Source: Gammaproteobacteria bacterium
GTDB taxonomy: Bacteria > Pseudomonadota > Gammaproteobacteria > HIGHO2-12-38-15
Direction: 5' to 3'
DNA: 33,216 nt
NCBI GenBank assembly: GCA_016218405.1
Contig: JACREE010000054.1
Location: forward strand, 1 to 33,216
Shown: positions 24,519-31,668 of the stretch, one piece after another
How the letters are laid out: every line of letters begins with the position of its first letter
Position numbering within the stretch: the first letter of the stretch is position 1
Made by a program: the position numbers and the translations under genes
Notes under the pieces: generated by a model
The model's input: only the letters and a program-made list of their open reading frames with translations
Told to the model about the DNA's origin: nothing
The model's database searches: none

Positions 24519-25862
24519 TTAATTACCCGCAATCATCATTTCAGCAATCAAAATAGGGCCGGTTTGAATGGCGCTGCGTTTTTCAACGTCGCAACCAATG
24601 TGTACAATATGTTGAAACATCTCTTTTAAATTTCCTGCAATGGTGATTTCTTCAACGGGATAGCATAGTTCACCTTTTTCGACCCAAAATCCTGTGGCGC
24701 CGCGAGAATAATCACCCGTGACAAGATTGATACCTTGTCCCATTAATTCTGTGACGAGTAAGCCCGTGTCCATTTTCTTTAGTAAGGCGTCAAGTGAATA
24801 GGGTTGAGTTGAAACGAGGATGTTATGTACGCTACCTGCGTTACCCGTTGTTTTCATGCCTAACTTTCTGGCGCTATAAGTGCTAAGAATGTATTCTTTT
24901 AAGATCCCCGCTTGCACAAGGTTGCGTGCCTGTGTGCGTACCCCCTCACCGTCAAAGGGGGCACTTGCTAATCCTTTAATAAGATGAGGTTCTTCGCGAA
25001 TTTGAACAAAATCGGGGAAGACAGGTTTATCGAGTTGATCTAATAAAAAAGAAGATTTTCGATATAAATTACTGCCGCGAATTGCCCCTAAAAAATGAGA
25101 GATTAAGCCCGTGGCGACTTCTGCTGAAAAAATAACGGGGGCTTTTCGAGTCGTGAGTTTTTGTGCCCCCAGGCGTCGCAAGGTGCGAGAAGCCGCTTCT
25201 TCTGCAATTTTTTTTGCGGAATAAAGATCAAGTGGGTCGCGTGCTACGCTGTAACCGTAGTCACGTTGCATGGCTGAACCTTCATTGGCAATCAGAGTAC
25301 AGCTTAAATTGTAGAAACTGCTGCTATAATCGCCACAAAATCCAGCTGTATTGGCATAGACAAGATGATTCTCATGGGTTGATAACGCCGCGCCTTCAGA
25401 ATTGCTGATGCGTTTGTCATACTGACGACCCAATTGTTCTGTTTCTTGCGTCAGAGTAATGCCTTCTTCTGTGCTCAGTGACCAGGGATAATAGAGTTGT
25501 AGATCAGGGTAAGTCATGGCGAGAGAGGCTTTATCAGCCAAGCCCGTGCAGTCGTCTTCAGAGGTGTATTTTGCAATATGGCATGCTGCAGTCACGGCTT
25601 CTTCTAGCGCAGGTTCTTCAATCGCGGAGAGTGAAGATGAGCCCTTTTTTTGCCCAAAATAAACGGTGATGCCAATGCCTTTGTCTCGATGGTATTCCAA
25701 GGTTTCGACTTCGCCTAAGCGAACTTGTATAGAAATGCCTGTGCTATTTGAAATAGCGACTTCGGCGTCACTGGCACCTTGTTTTTTTGCCATCTCTAGA
25801 ATATGTTCGGCAACGCGTCGGTGTGTTTTAGCAGAAGCGGTTATTTTTTCTTGTTCAGTCAT
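24519..25862 (-). CDS. pmbA: Metalloprotease PmbA/TldE
   Basis: PmbA (TldE) pairs with TldD in a hetero-oligomeric metallopeptidase that matures peptides such as microcins and degrades unfolded peptides. The 447-aa length and family motifs fit: ISIQVRLGEVETLEYHRDKGIGITVYFG near 48-75, the RDYGYSVARDPLDL stretch, and the C-terminal GNAGSVHNILVS and GQGINLVTGDYSRGATGFWVEKGE, a highly conserved PmbA/TldD segment. TldD is not in the window. PmbA itself lacks the HExxxH zinc motif of TldD, as seen here. It starts the four-gene minus-strand operon and diverges from rsmE across 83 bp. Confidence 0.95.
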   Translation of the reverse strand: MTEQEKITASAKTHRRVAEHILEMAKKQGASDAEVAISNSTGISIQVRLGEVETLEYHRDKGIGITVYFGQKKGSSSLSAIEEPALEEAVTAACHIAKYTSEDDCTGLADKASLAMTYPDLQLYYPWSLSTEEGITLTQETEQLGRQYDKRISNSEGAALSTHENHLVYANTAGFCGDYSSSFYNLSCTLIANEGSAMQRDYGYSVARDPLDLYSAKKIAEEAASRTLRRLGAQKLTTRKAPVIFSAEVATGLISHFLGAIRGSNLYRKSSFLLDQLDKPVFPDFVQIREEPHLIKGLASAPFDGEGVRTQARNLVQAGILKEYILSTYSARKLGMKTTGNAGSVHNILVSTQPYSLDALLKKMDTGLLVTELMGQGINLVTGDYSRGATGFWVEKGELCYPVEEITIAGNLKEMFQHIVHIGCDVEKRSAIQTGPILIAEMMIAGN

Positions 25863-25945
25863 GAGTAGGACTTAAGAATAAAAAGTTTAAATTGGTTACA
25901 AGATAGAGCAAGCGACAAAAAGAAACAAGTCAAAGAGGTATACCT

Positions 25946-26716
25946 ATGCGCATTTCTCGAATTTTTCAGGATCAAACCTTGGCGTTGAGCAAGGTGGTGC
26001 AATTGGATCAAGAAGCCAGTCATTACGTAAAACGGGTGTTGCGTATGCAAATGGGTGATCCACTTATCATTTTTAACGGAAAAGGCGGGGAATATGCGGC
26101 GGTGATAGTGGCTTGTCAGGATAAACAGGTGAAAGTGCAACTTAATGAATTTTTTGAGGATAAGACAGCGTCGCCTTTAATGATTACGCTTGCGCAAGCG
26201 GTGTCGCGTGGTGAAAAAATGGATTATACCTTGCAAAAAGCCGTAGAGTTGGGTGTGCATCGTATTGTGCCTTTGATGACGGAGCGGGTGGGGGTGAAAT
26301 TAGAGGCAGAACGTGCCAAAACACGCTTACAGCATTGGCAAAAAATTGTCGTGAGTGCCTGTGAGCAATCCGGTCGCACGAAAGTGCCTACCATCGAACC
26401 GCTTTGTGAATTATCCGCGTGGTTAAAAACAGCAGAAGCAGACCTGAAATTATTGCTAGACCCCCATACACAAACAAATTTTTCGCCCGACCTTCACCCC
26501 AAGCACGTGGCCTTATTGATTGGCCCAGAAGGCGGGTTATCAGCGCGCGAAGTGGAATTAGCGTATGAAGCCAATTTTATCCCTTGGCATTTAGGCCCCC
26601 GTGTTTTACGCACAGAAACGGCCGGAATAGCCGCTGTCAGTGTGTTGCAGTATGTGTGGGGGGATCTGGGCATTAAAAACAAATCACACTGCGCGCGAAA
26701 CTCGCGCGCAGTGTGA
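25946..26716 (+). CDS. rsmE: 16S rRNA m3U1498 methyltransferase
   Basis: RsmE methylates U1498 in the decoding centre of 30S subunits. The 256-aa protein has the N-terminal PUA-like part (SRIFQ..., SHYVKRVLRMQMGD) and a SPOUT-fold C-terminal part with LIGPEGGLSAREVELA and LGPRVLRTETAGIAAVSVLQ, which carry the knot and SAM site. The natural end expected from other RsmE proteins is near WGDLG; here 12 extra residues (IKNKSHCARNSRAV region) are encoded by a 16-bp hairpin, so the stop lies inside the stem. RBS AGAGG precedes the ATG. Confidence 0.95.
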   Translation: MRISRIFQDQTLALSKVVQLDQEASHYVKRVLRMQMGDPLIIFNGKGGEYAAVIVACQDKQVKVQLNEFFEDKTASPLMITLAQAVSRGEKMDYTLQKAVELGVHRIVPLMTERVGVKLEAERAKTRLQHWQKIVVSACEQSGRTKVPTIEPLCELSAWLKTAEADLKLLLDPHTQTNFSPDLHPKHVALLIGPEGGLSAREVELAYEANFIPWHLGPRVLRTETAGIAAVSVLQYVWGDLGIKNKSHCARNSRAV

Positions 26717-26717
26717 T
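26683..26717 (-). terminator. Perfect 16-bp hairpin with 3-nt loop, terminator for the regulator gene
   Basis: Arms 26683-26698 and 26702-26717 are exact complements (ATCACACTGCGCGCGA) around a 3-base loop. On the minus strand it is followed by a T-rich run (TTGTTTTTA), so it should end the MerR-regulator transcript; on the plus strand no T-tract follows. It also encodes the last residues of RsmE. Confidence 0.75.
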
Positions 26718-26720
26718 CCA

Positions 26721-27671
26721 TTACTTAGTAGATAAAGTGTTTAACCACTTTTTTGCTTCGCTGCTTATTTTATCATCCTGTAAGGCAGCATCAAAAAGGA
26801 CGTTTTTTTTGCGTAGCGCGTCGTCCCCATACATATCATCGAGCACTTCATTCCAAAGGGTTAACACCTCAGAAGAAGGAATTTTTCCTACTTTAGCAAG
26901 AATGCCGTAGATGCGGTGTCGCCAATAAGCATCCATGGCTTTATCTAACCAAGACACGGTTTCAGGCGTCAAACCCACCTCATCAAGCCCCTTCCCTTCT
27001 GCAAATCCTTTTTCAAATTTCTTGGTTCGCAAGTGAGCGTATTTCTTTCCATATAAGCCATTAATTAACTGCATACATTTTGCACCTAATTGAATGCCTA
27101 TTTCAGATCGGGGATCTTGAGAAAGATTGTTTTTGATTTCTCTCACTAAATTAGCCCAATTTTTTTCGAAAGTAGCTTTTTGCTCCGGTGTTGAATTCGA
27201 TTTTAATTCCGTTTCAAACGCAACATATTGTTTTAATTCTTCAGGTGTAAATATTTCTTTAACCCAAGAATGATCCAGTTTCTGTGTCATACGATATACC
27301 TCAATAAGTCGAATAATGGTTTCCCAAGGAATGGACTGATTATCGTTAACATCAGAAATAATGCTTTTGAGCGCCTTGCTTGCATCAAGCAAGGTTTTTG
27401 CTTTTTGATCCAAAAATTGAGCTTGTGCTGAAAGGTGTTTGAGTACGCCTGCATCAGCTGTCAACAAAGCTTTAATTTGTGAAAGCTCAAAGCCAAAAAA
27501 CTTTAAAGCAATGATCTGTTGTAATTTCAATAAGTCCTTCTCGGAGTAAACGCGATAACCATTAGCCAGTCGCACAGAAGGGTTAAGCAAATCAATGCGG
27601 TCGTAATGATGCAGTGTTTGCACCGATACATCGGTTAATTTGCTTAAGTCTTTTACGTACCATTGGGTCAT
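26721..27671 (-). CDS. MerR-family regulator with TipAL-like effector domain
   Basis: The 316-aa protein has an N-terminal MerR winged-helix (residues about 4-72: YVKDLSKLTDVSVQTLHHYDRIDLLNPSVRLANGYRVYSEKDLLKLQQI), a linking coiled coil (73-125) and a C-terminal domain with EEEx-like helices (about 145-300: FTPEELKQYVAFE..., ARSEIGIQLGAKCMQLINGL) typical of TipAS-type, drug-binding or stress-sensing regulators. Such proteins twist long-spacer promoters into an active form. AAGGAG precedes the start. It diverges from an ABC permease gene, the most likely target along with its own promoter. The inducing ligand is unknown. Confidence 0.87.
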   Translation of the reverse strand: MTQWYVKDLSKLTDVSVQTLHHYDRIDLLNPSVRLANGYRVYSEKDLLKLQQIIALKFFGFELSQIKALLTADAGVLKHLSAQAQFLDQKAKTLLDASKALKSIISDVNDNQSIPWETIIRLIEVYRMTQKLDHSWVKEIFTPEELKQYVAFETELKSNSTPEQKATFEKNWANLVREIKNNLSQDPRSEIGIQLGAKCMQLINGLYGKKYAHLRTKKFEKGFAEGKGLDEVGLTPETVSWLDKAMDAYWRHRIYGILAKVGKIPSSEVLTLWNEVLDDMYGDDALRKKNVLFDAALQDDKISSEAKKWLNTLSTK

Positions 27672-27692
27672 CGTTTTATCTCCTTGAGGTGA

Positions 27693-27723
27693 AAGATAAG
27701 GTATGTGGTAACTATAGGGTCAA
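27693..27723 (-). promoter_or_regulatory. MerR-type promoter with 19-bp spacer
   Basis: On the minus strand TTGACC (27718-27723) and TATCTT (27693-27698) are separated by exactly 19 bp, the overlong spacer that MerR-family activators are known to correct. It lies immediately upstream of the regulator start at 27671, so autoregulation is likely. Confidence 0.65.
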
Positions 27724-27790
27724 GCGGTTTTTTAAAAAATATACTCCTTGTGCTTGAAGAGGAGAAACATCACCAGCGTAACCCCTTCAT

Positions 27791-27862
27791 TTCGAATAAA
27801 AACCCCGAGATTTTCATCTGCGAGGAGTATACTATACCGCTTTCCCTTCTTTGTTATTCGAA
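27791..27862. repeat. 72-bp segment flanked by 9-bp inverted repeats, with internal hairpin
   Basis: TTCGAATAA (27791-27799) and TTATTCGAA (27854-27862) flank a segment holding an imperfect stem, AGAT-TTTC-ATCT, bordered by CCCCG and GCGAGG. On the minus strand the stem is followed by GGGGTTTTT, like an intrinsic terminator, although no minus-strand gene begins to its right. It could be a small inserted element or debris of a lost gene. Confidence 0.45.
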
Positions 27863-27865
27863 TCG

Positions 27866-29059
27866 ATGGACTTTTGGCCAAGTGCTCGTGAAGCGTTGAG
27901 TAATCTATTAGCCGCTAAACTGCGTTCAATATTGGCGTTGTTGGGTGTGTTAGTGGGAACAGCCTCGGTGGTGGCCATGGTCTCTTGTGGTCAATTGGCT
28001 ACCCGGCAAGCCCTGAAGCAATTCGAAACACTCGGTACCGACTTATTGGCTGTGTCTGTTTATGCCAATGAGGTGAGCACGCGAGATCTGCAAAAAACGC
28101 TTTTTACTTTGCCTGTGGTGGAAGGCATAAAATCTGTTTCTTCTTCTGTTGTGGCGTTGGCACCCTACAATACCACCTTTGTTGCGTTAAGTTTTCAAGG
28201 AAAACCCTTGCGCGGTAATGTGATTGGTGCCACGCAAACGCTGCAAGAGGTCATTAAAATTAATCTGGAAGAAGGTCGCTTTATTTCTGATTTAGATCGT
28301 TACTCTCATTATTGTGTGATTGGCCAAGGCATCGCAAAGAGTATAAGAGGGACGACAGCATCATCGTTATTGGGTGCGCAATTATGGTTGGGCAATACTA
28401 TTTGTACGGTGGTGGGGGTGGCGGCACCCTGGCAAGAAAATAATTTCTTTAATGAAAACATTAATGATGCCGTGATGATTCCTTTGCAATCCATGGGCTT
28501 GTTAACGCGAGATGCGACCATCAGCAATATTATCATGACCCTTCAAAAAGACACGGAAATTGATCTGCTTCAATCTGAAATTCAACATTATATTGAAGCT
28601 AAAATGAAAGGCTTGAATATTTTTTTTCGTAGTGCAAAACAATTAATTGAAAGCATGCGTGCGCAAAGCCGAATTTTTACTTTATTATTGGGGATGATTG
28701 GTAGTATTTCTTTGCTGGTGGGCGGCATTGGCATCATGAATATTATGTTGGTGTCGGTCACGGAACGTCGGAAAGAAATTGGTATTCGCATGGCCATTGG
28801 TGCCAGGAGACGTGATATTCAATTTTTGTTTTTGATTGAATCCATTATTTTATCGTTATTTGGCGGTGCATTGGGCGTGTTGTTAGGTGTAGTTGCCGCA
28901 TTTATTATTTCGACATTTACTCACTGGACGTTTTTTATTTCACCCGTGCCTGTGATGGTGGGGTTTATTGTTTCTGTAATGGTAGGCATTTTCTTTGGTT
29001 TTTATCCTGCCTACAAAGCATCACGTTTGGATCCTATCCAAACTTTGCGTTCAGAATAA
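27866..29059 (+). CDS. MacB/FtsX-type ABC transporter permease
   Basis: The roughly 397-aa protein has the MacB layout: an N-terminal helix near 15-40 (LRSILALLGVLVGTASVVAMVSCG), a periplasmic core domain (about 45-255) and three C-terminal helices including GMIGSISLLVGGIGIMNIMLVSVTERRKEIGIRMAIGARR, the conserved coupling segment. It ends LDPIQTLR, typical of the family. It probably acts with an ATPase and a membrane-fusion partner in tripartite export, but neither is encoded next to it. The ATG at 27866 is chosen; a TTG at 27851 is possible, and no strong RBS precedes either. The divergent MerR regulator may control it. Confidence 0.88.
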   Translation: MDFWPSAREALSNLLAAKLRSILALLGVLVGTASVVAMVSCGQLATRQALKQFETLGTDLLAVSVYANEVSTRDLQKTLFTLPVVEGIKSVSSSVVALAPYNTTFVALSFQGKPLRGNVIGATQTLQEVIKINLEEGRFISDLDRYSHYCVIGQGIAKSIRGTTASSLLGAQLWLGNTICTVVGVAAPWQENNFFNENINDAVMIPLQSMGLLTRDATISNIIMTLQKDTEIDLLQSEIQHYIEAKMKGLNIFFRSAKQLIESMRAQSRIFTLLLGMIGSISLLVGGIGIMNIMLVSVTERRKEIGIRMAIGARRRDIQFLFLIESIILSLFGGALGVLLGVVAAFIISTFTHWTFFISPVPVMVGFIVSVMVGIFFGFYPAYKASRLDPIQTLRSE

Positions 29060-29070
29060 AGGAGGAGGTA

Positions 29071-29550
29071 ATGAAACAGTTGTTTTTAATACGTCATGGG
29101 CGTGCGTTTGCAGAAGAGCCAGGTCAATTAGATCTTCATCGAACGTTGACGGAAGAAGGTGAGCAACAAGTAAAAGAAGTGGTGGAGCAATTGTGTGAAC
29201 ATCATATTAAACCCGACCTGATATTGTGCAGCCCAGCGACGCGTGCGATGCAAACAGCGTCATTGTTGGCGGTGGGTCTAGGGGTATTGAAAGAAAAAAT
29301 AAAATCGAACTCATATTTGTATGAGGAAAGCTTAGGGCAGCTCATTGAAATAGTCAGAGCCATCCCAAATCATTGCAGCACTGTTTTTGTGGTGGCACAC
29401 AATCCTACGCTGAGTTGGTTTGCTACCTACCTTAATAATAATCAAGCGATTGATTTATCGACGTGTGGCGTGTTTGCAGTGCAGTTTGACGTGGATAGTT
29501 GGGACGCTATCACGAATACAGAGGTGAAAGGACGTGTCTTGCTTGACTAA
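29071..29550 (+). CDS. sixA: Phosphohistidine phosphatase SixA
   Basis: SixA removes phosphate from phosphohistidine on proteins such as the phosphotransfer domain of ArcB or nitrogen-PTS. The 159-aa size is right. The histidine-phosphatase core is FLIRHGRA (Arg8-His9-Gly10), with SPATRAMQTA (Arg58) and the second catalytic His110 in VVAHNPTLSWFA. A strong GGAGGAGG RBS precedes the ATG, 11 bp after the permease gene, and hemF follows 13 bp later, so permease, sixA and hemF may share a transcript. Confidence 0.92.
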   Translation: MKQLFLIRHGRAFAEEPGQLDLHRTLTEEGEQQVKEVVEQLCEHHIKPDLILCSPATRAMQTASLLAVGLGVLKEKIKSNSYLYEESLGQLIEIVRAIPNHCSTVFVVAHNPTLSWFATYLNNNQAIDLSTCGVFAVQFDVDSWDAITNTEVKGRVLLD

Positions 29551-29563
29551 AGAAAGGTGATTT

Positions 29564-30478
29564 ATGTTTAAGAGAGAAATGATTGCTGAACGCATTAAAC
29601 CCACCATGCGTACTTTGCAAGATAATTTGTGTAGGGCGCTTGAAAAAGAAGAGGAAGGAAAAAAATTCCTTGAAGATGCCTGGTCTTATGAAACGGGGCA
29701 AGGCGGTGGCTGGACACGTGTACTAGAACAAGGAAAACACCTCGAGCGAGCAGGGGTCAATGTGTCTCATATCATAGGTGAAAAATTGCCTGCTGCAGCC
29801 ACACAAAAACGGCCTGATATCGCGGGTTTTGCTTTTGAAGCGATTGGCTTATCGACAGTTATTCATCCCCGCAATCCTTATGCGCCGACGGCGCATGCCA
29901 ACGTGAGATTTTTTTTAGCGCATCGAGCTGAGGTAGCGGTGTGGTGGTTTGGCGGTGGATTTGATCTCACGCCTTATTATGGTTTTGAAGAAGATGCGCG
30001 GTATTGGCATACGCAGGCTAAACAGGCGTGTGAGGTGTTGGGTCCGACCGCTTACGTTGAATACAAAGCAGCCTGTGATGATTATTTTTTTCTAACACAT
30101 CGTCATGAACCACGAGGTATTGGCGGAATTTTTTATGATGATTTAAATCAACCTGATTTTGAAACCTGTTTTCAATTCATGCAGGCCGTGGGGAATCATT
30201 TTGTCGAAGCGTATGCGACGCTTGTGGGGCGCAGAAAAGATCAGCCTTATACGAATCGTGAACGTGAATTTCAATTATATCGTCGCGGTCGTTATGTGGA
30301 ATTTAATTTACTTTATGATCGTGGCACGTTGTTTGGGTTGCAGTCACAAGGCCGTGCGGAATCGATTTTGGTATCCATGCCCCCGCTTGTTACTTGGCAG
30401 TACGATTATCATCCCACCCCCCACAGCGCAGAAGCCGCGCTTTATGAAACGTTTTTGAAAAAGAGAGATTGGGTTTGA
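29564..30478 (+). CDS. hemF: Oxygen-dependent coproporphyrinogen III oxidase
   Basis: HemF makes protoporphyrinogen IX from coproporphyrinogen III with O2 in heme synthesis. The 304-aa protein shows the family blocks [24 protein letters not shown] (47-70), [17 protein letters not shown] (101-117), [23 protein letters not shown] (127-149), [16 protein letters not shown] and [35 protein letters not shown]. These hold the conserved histidines and acidic residues. Presence indicates aerobic growth. The end overlaps the downstream antitoxin-like gene if that starts at TTG 30469. Confidence 0.97.
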   Translation: MFKREMIAERIKPTMRTLQDNLCRALEKEEEGKKFLEDAWSYETGQGGGWTRVLEQGKHLERAGVNVSHIIGEKLPAAATQKRPDIAGFAFEAIGLSTVIHPRNPYAPTAHANVRFFLAHRAEVAVWWFGGGFDLTPYYGFEEDARYWHTQAKQACEVLGPTAYVEYKAACDDYFFLTHRHEPRGIGGIFYDDLNQPDFETCFQFMQAVGNHFVEAYATLVGRRKDQPYTNREREFQLYRRGRYVEFNLLYDRGTLFGLQSQGRAESILVSMPPLVTWQYDYHPTPHSAEAALYETFLKKRDWV

Positions 30479-30684
30479 GGGCGAAAGGTATAAATAGGCC
30501 CACGGTGATACCAGGCCAGAATCACTCAACTATTTTAGAGCCGTTTTCAGAAATTCCTGCGGCTGAACAGTGGTTATATGCCAATAAAAGAGCGCTAAAA
30601 CAGCTTAAAAAAGGTTTGAAAGAGGCAGCTTCCGGTAAAATAAAAACACGGGGCGGTTTTTCTAAATATTTGGATGAGGCGTGA
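30469..30684 (+). CDS. Small antitoxin-like protein, apparently without toxin
   Basis: The 71-aa frame ends with [44 protein letters not shown], the layout of small RelE/ParE-type antitoxins with an amphipathic helix and 'G-F-KYL' tail. The start is doubtful: TTG at 30469 overlaps hemF, while GTG at 30505 would also work and neither has a convincing RBS. No matching toxin follows; the next gene is preceded by its own promoter. Orphan antitoxin is the best reading, but function is not proved. Confidence 0.6.
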   Translation: MGLRAKGINRPTVIPGQNHSTILEPFSEIPAAEQWLYANKRALKQLKKGLKEAASGKIKTRGGFSKYLDEA

Positions 30685-30724
30685 GAATAAATGACCTTTA
30701 AGTTGCATTTTGTTGATGTTTTTC

Positions 30725-30752
30725 TTGAAAAAGTGACACGGAGTGGTATAAT
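30725..30752 (+). promoter_or_regulatory. Sigma70 promoter of the HigBA pair
   Basis: TTGAAA (30725-30730) and a perfect TATAAT (30747-30752) are 16 bp apart, only 15 bp upstream of the toxin ATG at 30768, so the leader would be very short and the RBS (AAAGGGG) would lie around the transcription start. Confidence 0.65.
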
Positions 30753-30767
30753 TACAAAGGGGTGTGT

Positions 30768-31148
30768 ATGAGAGTTTTTAAAACTAAGTCATTTAGCCGC
30801 CGAGCGAAAGATATGGGATTAGATGATGAGGCCTTGCTGAAGGCTATAAGGGAGATGTTGCAAGGTTTATATGAGGCTAACCTGGGCGGCAGTATTTATA
30901 AGAAGCGTGTACCATTAGGTGCTCGTGGTAAGAGTGGCGGCGCAAGAACGATAGTCGCATTTAAAATGAAGGACAAGGCTATTTTTCTTTATGGATTTCC
31001 AAAAAATGAGCGAGGAAATATTAATAAAAAAGAAGAAGGGGCATTAAAAGGATTGGCAGATGTTTTTTTAAATTATAGTGAGAATCAAATTGCTGATGCA
31101 GTTAAAGCGGGTGACTTAATAGAGGTGCATGATGAAAAAATCCATTAA
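30768..31148 (+). CDS. RelE/HigB-like type II toxin
   Basis: The 126-aa protein fits the RelE-type toxin family in which the toxin precedes the antitoxin (HigBA order). Seen: MRVFKTKSFSRRAKDMGLDDEALL, KKRVPLGARGKSGGARTIVAFK near 44-66 and AIFLYGFPKNERGN near 72-86, the basic GKSGGAR and YGFPKNER blocks being diagnostic. These toxins cut ribosome-bound mRNA. The ATG at 30768 with AAAGGGG upstream is preferred over GTG 30762. The gene overlaps the antitoxin gene by 20 bp. Confidence 0.88.
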   Translation: MRVFKTKSFSRRAKDMGLDDEALLKAIREMLQGLYEANLGGSIYKKRVPLGARGKSGGARTIVAFKMKDKAIFLYGFPKNERGNINKKEEGALKGLADVFLNYSENQIADAVKAGDLIEVHDEKIH

Positions 31149-31488
31149 ATCTTCAAAGAAGAAATCGGTACAGAGACAATCTAAACAAAGCGATATTCTT
31201 GCTGTGGTGCATGAAACAGCAAAAAGTCTTTATGATTCTGGTTTAATGGATGTTGAGACGATGCATACATTTGATGTGATGTGTTTGCCTTCTGTGCGTG
31301 ATTTAACGCCCAAAGAGATTAAACAGATTCGTTTGAGAGAAAAACTAAGTCAACCCATTTTTGCAGGATATCTAAACGCGAGTGCTTCCACGATCAAGAA
31401 ATGGGAAACTGGCGAAAAACATCCAACAGGGCCGGCGCTTAAGCTATTGAATCTGGTTGCAGATAAAGGGCTTGATATCCTCATCTGA
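31129..31488 (+). CDS. HigA-like antitoxin with Cro/CI-type helix-turn-helix
   Basis: The 119-aa protein has a basic start (MMKKSIKSSKKKS), a helical region contacting the toxin and a helix-turn-helix near 65-105 (LTPKEIKQIRLREKLSQPIFAGYLNASASTIKKWETGEKHPTGPALKLL), with the WETG...P-GPA-KLL signature of HigA antitoxins. It should neutralise the RelE-like toxin and repress the operon. Translational coupling is likely because of the 20-bp overlap; an ATG at 31132 is an equivalent start. Confidence 0.9.
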   Translation: MMKKSIKSSKKKSVQRQSKQSDILAVVHETAKSLYDSGLMDVETMHTFDVMCLPSVRDLTPKEIKQIRLREKLSQPIFAGYLNASASTIKKWETGEKHPTGPALKLLNLVADKGLDILI

Positions 31489-31582
31489 GTGTTTAACACT
31501 AATGCAGTGTTTCGCTGCTTATCAAATTTTTTGGTATTACGATCAGAGTGAGGGGGTATGACGCTCTTCACCCTTTCTCTCC

Positions 31583-31668
31583 GGGGCGTCATTGCGAGGA
31601 CGGCGTTTTTCCCCGCCGGACGAAGCGATCCACATCGCTCCAGAGGGGTTAGGGAAGCAATGCGCCCC
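31583..31668. repeat. REP-like palindromic element between convergent genes
   Basis: GGGGCG-T-CATTGC (31583-31595) pairs with GCAATG-CGCCCC (31657-31668) with one bulged base; inside lie two smaller hairpins, ACGGCG...CGCCG and GCGATCCACATCGC. The GTCATTGCGAGG and GAAGCGATCC words recall a dispersed repeat common in some proteobacterial genomes. It abuts the stop of the last gene and may end both converging transcripts. Part of it recurs at 15583-15601. Confidence 0.6.

Noticed and set aside
30691-30768. Short frame after the orphan antitoxin that might be its toxin
   Set aside because: Only about 25 codons, no toxin motif, and it covers the promoter of the following pair.
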